Shown piece by piece: positions 28,707-36,889 of a stretch of 64,000 nt of DNA; positions within the stretch are counted from its first letter, which is position 1, and every line of letters begins with the position of its first letter. The notes below the pieces were generated by a model that was not told the origin of the DNA, searched no databases, and worked only from the letters and a program-made list of their open reading frames with translations. The DNA lies in NCBI GenBank assembly GCA_003248935.1, contig QFQF01000001.1, positions 248,001 to 312,000 on the forward strand, read 5' to 3'. The DNA is from Sphingobium sp. (lineage in GTDB: Bacteria > Pseudomonadota > Alphaproteobacteria > Sphingomonadales > Sphingomonadaceae). The position numbers and the translations under genes are program-made.

Positions 28707-30310
28707 GCGAACAGGCCGTGCATATACCAGATGGGCTGCCCCCTTTCCGTGCCGTAAAGACCGTCCCGGAAGATCCAGAAGCGCCGTCCGCGTACATCCT
28801 CGACCCGGAAATAGTCCCGGGTCAGGCCCGCATCCTCGCCGATCCGTCCCTCCGCGTCCCGCCACCATTCGGGCGCAATCCGCTCCGGCCCCTCGAACCG
28901 GTTGACCTCGTGCAGGGTCCGGCGCCAGCGGAAGCGGTGCGGCGGCCCGTCGGGCACCTCCGCCACCACCTCGATCCGCTGCGGCGGGTCGAACATGTGC
29001 AACGGGCGGAGCGGCGGCTCTCCGGCTTCCGGCATGTCCCAGCCGCCCGGTTCCCGTACCTCGACCGCCGGCAGCGCGAGTTGCGCCTGTTCGGGAATAT
29101 GGCTGTCCTGCGGGATCAGACGCATCACCCGCCTGCGGCCTGCGCGCGTCGCCAGCCGGTCGACCAGCGGTGCCACCTGCTCCTCCGTCCCTTCCGCCTC
29201 TCCCTCCAGCGCCAGTTGCCCCGGGCGAAGCGACTGGGTGGCGGGGATCGCAAGGCGGATCAGGTCGAAGCCGAAGCCGGGATCGATGGGATCGGTCAGG
29301 CTGCCGATCCGTTCCTCGAACAGCCGCAGGACAAGCTGCGGGTCGCGGGCCGGAAGGCCCGTTTCAACCCGCAGGGGAAAGGCAAGCCCGTCGCTCCGGA
29401 AGAAGGTCGCGGCGAAGCGGCGCCCGCCCTGTTCCCTCTCAGCCAGCAAGCGGGCCGCGTCGACGAGCAGGTCTTCCAGCACCTTGAGGGCGTAAGCGGT
29501 GCTGCCGACCGGGTCGGCAAAGCGACGCTCCAGGATGAGGGCCGGTTCCCGGTATTTCGGATCGAGCGGACGCGCCGCCTCGCCCAGCAGGCGCTGCACC
29601 GCATCCACCGCCCCCGCCCCGAAACGGGCAGCCAGACTCGCCATCGGGCGCGCCGCAACCTCGCCGACGGTCCGCAGACCGGCACGGCGCAGGGCCGTCT
29701 CGCTCTCCACCTCCAGTTCCAGCGCAGCGACCGGCAGGCGCCGCAGCGCCGCCGCCTCGTCCGGCGCGGGTGCCGCCTGAAAACGGGCAAGGGCATGTGC
29801 CGCCTCCGGCGTCCCGCCCAGCGCGTGGCGCAGCCGCAGGCCGAAATGGCTGAGGCGCCCGGCCACGGCCTCCGCCATCGTGGCCTCCCCCCCGAACAGA
29901 TGCGCGCAGCCGGTGATATCGAGCATCAGTCCGTCGGGCGGATCGATCGCCACCATCGGCGTATAACGGCGGCATCCGTCGCACAGCCGCTCCAGCCAGT
30001 CCTGATCGGCATGGGGATCATGATCGAAGACGCGCAGATCGGGCACGCTCGCCCGCGCGTCCGACAGGGTCAGGCCCGGTGCCAGCCCGAGCGCCAGGGC
30101 ATCCGCATCCAGCACCTGCAGGCGAATGCCGCCGCGCTGCTTCTCCACGATGGCGGTCGGCGCATCGGGCGCATCATCCGGTCGCGCCCATGTCCAGGGT
30201 GCCGCCAGCCGCAGCCGGTCGAGCGGCAGGAACGGGAACCACAGGGCCAGGAACCGCCTGCCGCCCCGGGACGGGCTGGCGCGACGGGTCGACGAAACAA
30301 TGTCGGTCAC
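28703..30310 (-). CDS. imuB: ImuB, Y-family polymerase-like protein
   Basis: A catalytically inactive Y-family polymerase relative that bridges DnaE2, ImuA and the beta clamp in the mutasome. The 535 residues keep the family fold (DGLMLDITGCAHLFGGE, LRRAGLRTVGEVAARPMASL), but the first strand reads LALWFPFLPLDRL, without the metal-binding Asp of active polymerases. GTG at 30310 is chosen because GGAG lies 7 bases upstream. It then overlaps the end of imuA by 137 bases in another frame. The stop is coupled to dnaE2. Confidence 0.93.
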   Translation of the reverse strand: MTDIVSSTRRASPSRGGRRFLALWFPFLPLDRLRLAAPWTWARPDDAPDAPTAIVEKQRGGIRLQVLDADALALGLAPGLTLSDARASVPDLRVFDHDPHADQDWLERLCDGCRRYTPMVAIDPPDGLMLDITGCAHLFGGEATMAEAVAGRLSHFGLRLRHALGGTPEAAHALARFQAAPAPDEAAALRRLPVAALELEVESETALRRAGLRTVGEVAARPMASLAARFGAGAVDAVQRLLGEAARPLDPKYREPALILERRFADPVGSTAYALKVLEDLLVDAARLLAEREQGGRRFAATFFRSDGLAFPLRVETGLPARDPQLVLRLFEERIGSLTDPIDPGFGFDLIRLAIPATQSLRPGQLALEGEAEGTEEQVAPLVDRLATRAGRRRVMRLIPQDSHIPEQAQLALPAVEVREPGGWDMPEAGEPPLRPLHMFDPPQRIEVVAEVPDGPPHRFRWRRTLHEVNRFEGPERIAPEWWRDAEGRIGEDAGLTRDYFRVEDVRGRRFWIFRDGLYGTERGQPIWYMHGLFA

Positions 30311-31004
30311 GATTCCACTCCAGGCGCCAGGCAAGGCCATCCCGGCCCGCCCGCTGGCGCAGCAGGCTGATGTCGAAGGCGCTATGGCCCGGCGCATCGG
30401 GCGCCAGCGGCACGGACGGCGCGGAGGCGATGCTCCAGCGTGTATCGGCGGCGCTGGGCATGGGCCGGGCGTCGAGCCGCAGCAGGATGCCCGCCGATCC
30501 CCCCTGCTCCGCCGCCAGCGTCAGCCGCCTGCTCGCGGTCAGGTCCAGCGCAGCCGGGTTGCCCCAGCATTCGATCACCACCGCCGCCAGCACCGGCGAA
30601 CGCAGGCAGTCGGCGGCGGCTCGCAACAGCATCGCCTCGTCGGGCAGCACGATCAGCGTCAATCGCGACGGATCGATCCCCAGGTCGGCAAGACCCGGTC
30701 CGTAGACATGGCCGCTCCGCCGATGTGCGCCATCCGTGCGCAACCAGAACAGCGGCCTTTCCCCCTCCACCGACGCCAGCAGGGCGAGCAACAGGGCAAA
30801 GGCGGTCGCACTCGCATAATCCGCGGTCTCGCACGCGAAGCATTCATGCAGGCACCCCCGCGCCAAACCACCGCCCAGACCGGTATCCAACGGCCCATGC
30901 CCGGTCGCAAAAACCGTCCCCCCACGGACCGGCACACCGCTTCGCCTGCCGTCGAGGGTTCTGATCTGCCGGCGCAGCGCTTCAAGGGGTGAAGAATCGA
31001 TCAT
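30174..31004 (-). CDS. imuA: ImuA, SOS mutagenesis protein
   Basis: A 276-residue RecA/SulA-fold protein of the ImuA family that regulates the ImuB-DnaE2 mutasome. Visible features are the N-terminal LEALRRQIRTLDGR, the RecA-like core FALLLALLASVEGERPLFWL with no intact Walker A, and a C-terminal WRLEWNRDRHCF segment followed by a Pro/Ala-rich tail. ATG 31004 lies just downstream of a LexA box. The 3' 137 bases double as the 5' end of imuB; if translation of imuB begins further downstream the overlap would be shorter. Confidence 0.9.
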   Translation of the reverse strand: MIDSSPLEALRRQIRTLDGRRSGVPVRGGTVFATGHGPLDTGLGGGLARGCLHECFACETADYASATAFALLLALLASVEGERPLFWLRTDGAHRRSGHVYGPGLADLGIDPSRLTLIVLPDEAMLLRAAADCLRSPVLAAVVIECWGNPAALDLTASRRLTLAAEQGGSAGILLRLDARPMPSAADTRWSIASAPSVPLAPDAPGHSAFDISLLRQRAGRDGLAWRLEWNRDRHCFVDPSRQPVPGRQAVPGPVVPVPAARPAAAGGTLDMGATG

Positions 31005-31011
31005 CGCAAAT

Positions 31012-31026
31012 GTTCTCTTTTTGTTC
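31012..31026 (-). promoter_or_regulatory. LexA (SOS) box of imuA-imuB-dnaE2
   Basis: On the coding strand the site reads GAACAAAAAGAGAAC, i.e. GAAC-N7-GAAC (GTTC-N7-GTTC on the other strand), which is the direct-repeat operator of alphaproteobacterial LexA. It ends 8 bases before the imuA ATG and overlaps or follows the -10, where LexA binding would block initiation. Confidence 0.88.
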
Positions 31027-31055
31027 TATACTTCCTTCCCCTACGGGTCTGTCAA
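31025..31055 (-). promoter_or_regulatory. Promoter of imuA
   Basis: A consensus -35 TTGACA occupies 31055-31050 on the minus strand. The -10 is AGTATA (17-base spacer) or TATAGA (19-base spacer), running into the LexA box. Confidence 0.7.
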
Positions 31056-31087
31056 TATGGTGTGCCCCATCTCCGGGCGACAGGCAC

Positions 31088-31112
31088 GAAAAAGGGCGCC
31101 CGCAGGCGCCCT
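31088..31112 (-). terminator. Intrinsic terminator of rpmE
   Basis: On the minus strand AGGGCGCC and GGCGCCCT (31112-31105 and 31100-31093) form a perfect 8-bp stem with a 4-base loop followed by five Ts. It starts 28 bases after the rpmE stop. Confidence 0.85.
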
Positions 31113-31140
31113 CCCGTTGCTTCGCGTATGATCGCGAGGC

Positions 31141-31368
31141 TTACTTCTTCAGCGTCAGGCCGCCAAAGCGCTTGTTGAAGCGCGCAACCTGACCGCCCTG
31201 GTCCAGCAGGCGCTGCGAACCGCCGGTCCATGCCGGGTGCACCTTCGGGTCGATGTCGAGGGCCAGCGTGTCGCCTTCCTTGCCCCAGGTCGAGCGGGTG
31301 CGGAACGTGCTGCCGTCGGTCATCTGGACGGTGATGAAGTGATAATCGGGATGCGTGTCGGTCTTCAT
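31141..31368 (-). CDS. rpmE: 50S ribosomal protein L31 (bL31), zinc-free type
   Basis: A 75-residue large-subunit protein beginning MKTDTHPDYHFITVQMTDGS, with the family's HPAWTGGSQRLLD and FNKRFG near the C-terminus. It has no cysteine, so it is the C-minus form that does not need zinc. In many bacteria a zinc-binding paralogue is exchanged for this form in zinc starvation; whether a second copy exists lies outside this window. It is monocistronic, ending at a clear terminator. Confidence 0.95.
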   Translation of the reverse strand: MKTDTHPDYHFITVQMTDGSTFRTRSTWGKEGDTLALDIDPKVHPAWTGGSQRLLDQGGQVARFNKRFGGLTLKK

Positions 31369-31512
31369 GTCTCGGCTCCGGATACGGCCGGTTTCCGACC
31401 GGCCATGGACGCTTCAATGCGAAGCGCGGCCGTTAGCGGTTTTGAATGCCGATGGCAAGGGCCCCGATGGCAAGAGGACGTAGGGACGTCCAGCACCTGC
31501 CCCCTTTGCTTC

Positions 31513-31674
31513 CTAGGGGATAGGCGGCGCAGTGCCATCCGCCTGTGCTGCTGCGGCGGCATATAACTTCGCCAGATCGAGATGGACCTTGCGTGCGCCC
31601 GGTCCCGCCCGGCCCGCATTGGCCAGGCTCTCCTGCTCGCGCCTTAGAAAATAGCTGCGGTCTTCGGTCGTCAT
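31513..31674 (-). CDS. 53-residue hypothetical protein
   Basis: A short gene with ATG at 31674 and TAG at 31513-31515. AGGAG lies 7 bases before the ATG, a strong ribosome site. The protein begins MTTEDRSYFLRREQESLANA and continues as an amphipathic, charged helix-rich chain (VHLDLAKLYAAAAAQ). It resembles a loose group of very small sphingomonad proteins with an N-terminal xYFxRRxEQExxxA pattern, remembered but not verified. No function is known. It lies between fabZ and rpmE on the same strand. Confidence 0.65.
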   Translation of the reverse strand: MTTEDRSYFLRREQESLANAGRAGPGARKVHLDLAKLYAAAAAQADGTAPPIP

Positions 31675-31764
31675 GCCTGAACTCCTGCTTACAAGCGGCA
31701 GCTCCGCATGCTGTCAGTCGACGCCGTGCTCGAACGACTCCAGACGTCAATAGGCACATCATAA

Positions 31765-31802
31765 CATCAACGGGAAAACGCCAAAGCGAATTCCCGTTGA
31801 TG
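31765..31802 (-). other. 12-bp perfect inverted repeat downstream of fabZ
   Basis: CATCAACGGGAA at 31765-31776 is repeated in inverted form at 31791-31802 with a 14-base loop, 44 bases after the fabZ stop. No T-run follows on the minus strand. It may be a 3'-end hairpin of the bamA-skp-fabZ transcript or an operator for the 53-residue gene. Confidence 0.45.
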
Positions 31803-31846
31803 CATGTAACTGCTTCAGATCAGGCCGGGCCGTGCCGGCCTGCCCG

Positions 31847-32332
31847 TCAATCCTTGGGCGGATCGGCGATCATGGCCGTGCAACTGGCTTCCGCAGCGAG
31901 CTTGCCGTCGACCATCGCCTTGCCCGTAAACTTGCACACCGCGCCACGCAATTGCGTGAATTCGACATGGAAGTCGACCAGGCAACCCGGCTCCACCGGC
32001 GACCGGAACTTCGCGTTCTCGATGCCCATGAAGTAGACGAGCTTGCCCGAACCGGCGAGGCCCAGCGAGTGGACCGCGAGCACGCCCGCCGCCTGCGCGA
32101 TCGCCTCGACGATCAGTACGCCGGGCATGATCGGACGGCCGGGGAAATGCCCCTGGAAAAACGGCTCGTTGAACGACACCGCCTTCACCGCATGGATCGA
32201 GGTGCGCGGCACCATCGAAACCACCCGGTCGATCAGCAGCATCGGGTAGCGATGCGGCAGGGCCGCCAGAACCCCCCGGATATCCAGGGGGCCCAGCGTC
32301 TCCACGCCCTCGCTCGGCGGGCCTTCGCTCAT
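31847..32332 (-). CDS. fabZ: (3R)-hydroxyacyl-ACP dehydratase FabZ
   Basis: Dehydrates 3-hydroxyacyl-ACP in fatty acid elongation. The 161-residue hot-dog-fold protein has the catalytic His in LPHRYPMLLIDRV near 28-40 and catalytic Glu in GRPIMPGVLIVEAIAQ near 70-85. Start ATG 32332 is 7 bases after the skp stop. In many Proteobacteria lpxD and lpxA flank fabZ; here neither is adjacent, so lipid A genes are elsewhere. Confidence 0.95.
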   Translation of the reverse strand: MSEGPPSEGVETLGPLDIRGVLAALPHRYPMLLIDRVVSMVPRTSIHAVKAVSFNEPFFQGHFPGRPIMPGVLIVEAIAQAAGVLAVHSLGLAGSGKLVYFMGIENAKFRSPVEPGCLVDFHVEFTQLRGAVCKFTGKAMVDGKLAAEASCTAMIADPPKD

Positions 32333-32339
32333 CGGACGA

Positions 32340-32996
32340 TCAGCGCGACTGCGGCTGCTGCGACGGATTGGCCGGCGCCGCGCCAGGAGCGGCCTGACCC
32401 TGCTGCTGGCCAGGCTGCCAGCCGGCCGGCGGCGTGATGCCGACGCTGGGGACCAACGCATTGATTTCCGTCACCACATTGGCGGTGATGTCGACGGTCG
32501 GCTGATAGGACACGGTGGCATCCGGCGTCAGCACCAGATCGACCTTCGCCTTGGTCATCGCGGACTTCAGCGCGTCGGACAGCTTCGCGGTGATCTGCTC
32601 CTCGGCATAGGCGTTGGCGAGCGCGATCGGCTGGCCCAGACGCTGCAGTTCGGCCTGTGCCGACTGCTGGGCCTGCTGGAACTGCTCATACTGGGTCTGG
32701 AGCGCCGGGGTGGACTTGCCGCCCGCCGCCTTCAGGCCGGCCTGCAGTGCGTCGCCCTTCGTCTTCAGGTCGGCGTCGATCGCTGCCTTGCGGGCGTTGA
32801 ACGAGTCGATCTGCGCCTTGTAGGTCGTCTGGATCTGAGTCCGGGCGGTGGTGTAGGCGGCGCTGGTGCCGACGGCGCGCTGCAGGTCGACGACCGCGAT
32901 ACCCTGCTTCGACTGGGCGGCGGCGGGAGCGGCGGCGAGCGCAACGGCGACAACCGGCGCCAGGCCGAGCGCGGCGGCTTTAAGCATTGTCTTCAT
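32340..32996 (-). CDS. Skp/OmpH family periplasmic chaperone
   Basis: A 218-residue exported protein: signal peptide residues 1-27 (ending APAAAQ), then IAVVDLQRAVGTSAAY, a long charged, helix-forming region (about 50-150) expected to make the tentacles of a trimeric Skp, and a Pro/Gln-rich tail (about 185-218) that is longer than usual. Skp holds unfolded outer-membrane proteins for the Bam complex. It sits directly after bamA (1-base overlap), the usual arrangement. Confidence 0.88.
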   Translation of the reverse strand: MKTMLKAAALGLAPVVAVALAAAPAAAQSKQGIAVVDLQRAVGTSAAYTTARTQIQTTYKAQIDSFNARKAAIDADLKTKGDALQAGLKAAGGKSTPALQTQYEQFQQAQQSAQAELQRLGQPIALANAYAEEQITAKLSDALKSAMTKAKVDLVLTPDATVSYQPTVDITANVVTEINALVPSVGITPPAGWQPGQQQGQAAPGAAPANPSQQPQSR

Positions 32997-35647
32997 CAGA
33001 ATTGAGTCCCTACGTTGAATGTAATGAGCTTGGTTCGATCACCCGGCTCCTTCAGCAGCGCCTTGGCAATATCGATGCGGAAGGGACCGAAAGGTGAATT
33101 CCAGTTGACGCCGAAGCCGACAGACAGGCGCGGACTGAGCGTATCACCGAAATACTCCTCCTCGAAATTCTGCCCGGAGAAGGTGTAGTTTGTTGGGCAG
33201 GTGGGAGCACGCGGCGTTCCACCGGCAGTCACCGTCGACGAGCCTGAAGGCGCCGCATCACCCGGTGAGCAATAGCCATTGAAGTTGATCGTCGTGGGGT
33301 TCTTCAGACCGGCGACGGCACCTGCATCGACGAAAAGCGAAGGACGCAGGCCCATTTCGCGGGCACCAGCACCGAGCGGAATTTCCAACTCCGCGTGCGT
33401 GAGATAATAAATTCGGCCGCCCAAGGCGTCGTCGGAAATCTGGTTGTTGCTGGTCCCACGTACATAACTGCCAGCCGTTTCGCCCTGCACCAGATAATAG
33501 CGCTTCACGCGCGGACCGACGCCACGAATGCTGAAGCCGCGAATCTGCGGCTCGCCCAGGAAGAAGCGATCGGTCAGACGAATCGAATCGACTTCATCCC
33601 CGGCTTCATCGCGACGAGTGCCCTGAAGGGAATGGATATAGCCGCCCTCACCGCTGACCGAGAAGATGAAGCCCCCACCCACGCGCCAGTACTTCGCCGC
33701 CTTCACCTGCGAACGGACATAGCGGACGCTACCGCCCAGACCCGCAAAGTCCTGGCTGAAGGTGATCATCTGACCCCGCGTCGAGCGGATGCGATTGTCC
33801 CGATCGTCGTAGATGAGCGAGTAACCGACCGACGACGTGGTGCGCTTGCCGATCGCATCGCACAGATAGCGCCCGGCACGGATCGGGTCGCACACAAGCT
33901 GCCCGGCGGAATTGGTCGAGTAATAAGTATCCTTGTCCAGCGTCACGTCATCAAGATTCAGCTGATAGCGCAGCGCCAGCGACATATATTCGGTCAACGG
34001 CACGCCCGCGCGGATCTGGAAGCCGGTCGTCGTCTGCTCGTAGGTCGTGTTGCGGTCGTTGTTGAAATAATTGAAGCTGTTGAGGTCGCGGCGATAGATG
34101 TCGCCGCCCAGCGCGATGTTCTTGTCCATCAGATAGGGCTCGGTGAAGCCCAGTTCGATCGACTTGGAATAGCTGGAATAATTGACGCTCGTCCGCAGCT
34201 CCTGCCCCTTACCGCGGAAGTTGCGCTGGGTGATAGAGGCCGAGACGATGAAGCGCTCAAGGCTGGAGAAGCCCGCCGACAGCGACAGTTCACCGGTCGA
34301 TTTTTCCTCGACGTTGGTTTCCAGTATGATGCGGTCGGGCGCGGAACCGGGCTTCTGCTCGACGTCCAGCTTGTCCTGAAAGAAGCCGAGCGAGTTGATG
34401 CGGTCCTTCGAGCGCTTCACCTGGAAGCTGTTGAACGCATCGCCCTCGTTCAGGCGGAACTCGCGGCGGATCACCTTGTCCTGGGTCAGGGTGTTGCCGT
34501 TGATGTCGACACGCTCGACATACACGCGCGGGGCGTTGCCGATGTTGAACGTGATCCCCATCGTCAGGGTGTCCTTGTCCCGATTGAAATCGGGCTGGAC
34601 GTCGGCAAAGGCGTAACCGAACAGGCCGGCGGTCTCGTTCAACTGGTCGACCGTGTCCTCGACCTGCTTGGCGTTGTACCAGTCGCCCTTGTGCATGGGC
34701 AGCAGGCGGGTCAGGTTATCGCTCGCCAGATCGCGGATATCGCTCTTCACCGCGACATCGCCGAACTTGTAGCGCTGTCCTTCCTCGACCACGTAGGTGA
34801 TGATGAAGTCCTGCTTGTCCGGCGTCAGCTCCGCCACGGCGGAGATCACGCGGAAGTCGGCGTAGCCGTTGGTCAGATAGAACTGGCGCAGCTTCTGCTG
34901 GTCATAGGCCAGACGATCCGGGTCGTAGCTCGTGCCGGAGGAGAAGATGCGATACCAGCGCGCGGCCTTCGTCGCCATTTCCCCGCGCAGTTCACCGTCG
35001 GAAAACTTCTCGTTGCCGATGATGTTGATCTGCCGGACCTTGGACTTGGGGCCCTCGCTGATCTCGAAGACGATATCGACGCGGTTCTGGTCGAGCTGCA
35101 CCATCTTCGGCTCGACGGTCGCGGCGAAGCGGCCCTGACGGCGATACAGCTCGATGATGCGGGCGACGTCGGCGCGTACCTTCGAACGGGTATAGATCTG
35201 GCGCGGGGAAAGCTTGATCTCCGGCCGGATCTTGTCTTCCTTCAGGCGCTTGTTGCCCTCCAGAACGATACGGTTGATGACCGGGTTTTCCTTGACCTGG
35301 ATTACGATGTCGCCGGTCTCGGCGCCGCTGATCTGCACGTCGGCGAACAGTTCGGTCTCGTAAAGGTCGCGCAGCGCCTGATCGAGGGATTCCCGGGTAT
35401 AGGGCTGGCCCTGACGCAGCTTCTGGTAGGACAGGATCGTGTCGGGCTCGAGGCGCTGCTGCCCAGAAACCGACAGCGTCTTGATCGTGGTCACCGGCGC
35501 CGGAGCGACGGCAGGAACCGGAGCGGGCGTGGGCGACTGGCGCGCATCCTGTGCCTGGGCGGCGGTCGCGGCTCCGGACAGAACGGTGCCCGCCAGCAGC
35601 GCGGCGACGACAGGCCTGTGAATGTTGCTGCGCTTGATGGCTGTCAC
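32996..35647 (-). CDS. bamA: Outer membrane protein assembly factor BamA
   Basis: Omp85-family core of the BAM complex that folds beta-barrel proteins into the outer membrane. The 883 residues comprise a signal peptide (about 1-32), a Pro-rich linker, five POTRA domains (about 52-395, first one starting TIKTLSVSGQQRLEPDTIL), and the 16-strand barrel ending in FNVGTQF with C-terminal Phe. The barrel includes the conserved RGF/RG segment in IRGFSIRGVGPR. It is between rseP and skp, the classical order. Confidence 0.97.
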   Translation of the reverse strand: MTAIKRSNIHRPVVAALLAGTVLSGAATAAQAQDARQSPTPAPVPAVAPAPVTTIKTLSVSGQQRLEPDTILSYQKLRQGQPYTRESLDQALRDLYETELFADVQISGAETGDIVIQVKENPVINRIVLEGNKRLKEDKIRPEIKLSPRQIYTRSKVRADVARIIELYRRQGRFAATVEPKMVQLDQNRVDIVFEISEGPKSKVRQINIIGNEKFSDGELRGEMATKAARWYRIFSSGTSYDPDRLAYDQQKLRQFYLTNGYADFRVISAVAELTPDKQDFIITYVVEEGQRYKFGDVAVKSDIRDLASDNLTRLLPMHKGDWYNAKQVEDTVDQLNETAGLFGYAFADVQPDFNRDKDTLTMGITFNIGNAPRVYVERVDINGNTLTQDKVIRREFRLNEGDAFNSFQVKRSKDRINSLGFFQDKLDVEQKPGSAPDRIILETNVEEKSTGELSLSAGFSSLERFIVSASITQRNFRGKGQELRTSVNYSSYSKSIELGFTEPYLMDKNIALGGDIYRRDLNSFNYFNNDRNTTYEQTTTGFQIRAGVPLTEYMSLALRYQLNLDDVTLDKDTYYSTNSAGQLVCDPIRAGRYLCDAIGKRTTSSVGYSLIYDDRDNRIRSTRGQMITFSQDFAGLGGSVRYVRSQVKAAKYWRVGGGFIFSVSGEGGYIHSLQGTRRDEAGDEVDSIRLTDRFFLGEPQIRGFSIRGVGPRVKRYYLVQGETAGSYVRGTSNNQISDDALGGRIYYLTHAELEIPLGAGAREMGLRPSLFVDAGAVAGLKNPTTINFNGYCSPGDAAPSGSSTVTAGGTPRAPTCPTNYTFSGQNFEEEYFGDTLSPRLSVGFGVNWNSPFGPFRIDIAKALLKEPGDRTKLITFNVGTQF

Positions 35648-35755
35648 CCGTTCTTCTTCCTCAAGTTAACCATGTTCAAGGGTAGTTTCGGGCTGGTCCG
35701 GGTCCGCCGCCGGCGCCCGCTCGCCGTATCAGCGTGCTTCCCTGCCCTAAGCGCG

Positions 35756-36889
35756 CTAGCCGATCAAGCCGGACAGGCTCTTCCACAATCCGAAAGACGA
35801 TAAATCGTTGAAAGTCACCAAAACCATTACCGTCAGCAGCACAGCCAGTCCCGACCGGTAGGCCCATTCCTGCGCCCGTACGCTGACGGGACGCCGCTGC
35901 ACCGCCTCGATCGCGTAGAAAAGCAGATGGCCTCCGTCCAGCATCGGAATTGGCAAGAGGTTGATGAACCCCAAGTTAATCGAGATGAGCGCCATGAAGA
36001 AGATGAAGTCGGGCAGTCCCCTGCCCGCCTGCTCGCCCGAAAGCTGCGCCATCTTGAGCGGCCCGCCCAGCTCGTCGAGGGGCCGTCGGCCGGTCACCAT
36101 CTGGCTCAGCGTCTCGACCATCATGCGCACGATCGACACCGTCCGGTCGAGCGCAACGCGCGGCGCGTCGATGACCGACACGGAACGCTGGACCGGCGGT
36201 CCGCTCTGGATGCCGATCTGTCCGAAACGATAGTGGTTGCCGAACCGGTCCACCTCCGTCCGGGTGCCGATGACCAGTGGCAGAACCAGCGGCTCCCCGC
36301 CGCGATCGACGCCGATGCTCGCCTTCTCCCCGGGCCGGTGGAACACCGCCTGGGTCAGTTGATCGAAGCGCACGATCTCCCGCCCGTCGACGGACGTGAT
36401 GCGGTCACCGCCGTGAATGCCGGCCTTCTGCGCCGCACTGCCCGCCATCACCTTGCCGACGACCGGCGGCGTCACATTCTCGCCATAGGCAAGGGCAAAC
36501 CCGGCCATGATCAGGAACGCGAACAGGAAGTTGATGGCCGGTCCCGCGAAGACGATCGCCGCGCGCTGCCAGACCGGCTTTGCCGGGAAGCACTGGGCGC
36601 GCTCGGCCGCAGGCATCTCCAGCCACGCCGGGTCGGCCTGGCTCGCCGCATTCATGTCGCCCTTGAACTTCACATAACCGCCGAGCGGCAGCATGCCGAC
36701 CCGCCAGCGCGTACCCCGCCGGTCGACCCATGCGGCGATTTCCTTGCCGAAACCGATGGAGAAGGTTTCCGCCTTCACCCCGCACCAGCGGCCGACGATA
36801 TAATGTCCGAACTCGTGGACGAAGACGAGCGGGCCGATGACCGCCACGAAGGCAAGGACGGTCACGATAATGCCGGAAGCTGCGATCAA
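35756..36889 (-). CDS. rseP: RseP, site-2 intramembrane zinc metalloprotease
   Basis: Cleaves membrane-bound anti-sigma factors or remnant signal peptides within the bilayer. The 377 residues have the zinc motif HEFGH at 25-29 in the first transmembrane helix, one PDZ domain (GKVMAGSAAQKAGIHGGDRI), and NLLPIPMLDGGHL near the C-terminus supplying the third ligand Asp. A single PDZ domain makes it shorter than the E. coli protein but normal for alphaproteobacteria. Its start overlaps dxr by 4 bases. Confidence 0.95.
   Translation of the reverse strand: MIAASGIIVTVLAFVAVIGPLVFVHEFGHYIVGRWCGVKAETFSIGFGKEIAAWVDRRGTRWRVGMLPLGGYVKFKGDMNAASQADPAWLEMPAAERAQCFPAKPVWQRAAIVFAGPAINFLFAFLIMAGFALAYGENVTPPVVGKVMAGSAAQKAGIHGGDRITSVDGREIVRFDQLTQAVFHRPGEKASIGVDRGGEPLVLPLVIGTRTEVDRFGNHYRFGQIGIQSGPPVQRSVSVIDAPRVALDRTVSIVRMMVETLSQMVTGRRPLDELGGPLKMAQLSGEQAGRGLPDFIFFMALISINLGFINLLPIPMLDGGHLLFYAIEAVQRRPVSVRAQEWAYRSGLAVLLTVMVLVTFNDLSSFGLWKSLSGLIG

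Noticed and set aside
26022..28757. 911-codon open frame on the plus strand
   Set aside because: It is antisense to dnaE2 along its whole length; high GC keeps antisense frames open. No domain can be recognised in it.
33395..35803. 802-codon open frame on the plus strand
   Set aside because: Antisense shadow of bamA, with composition biased by codon complement and no motifs.
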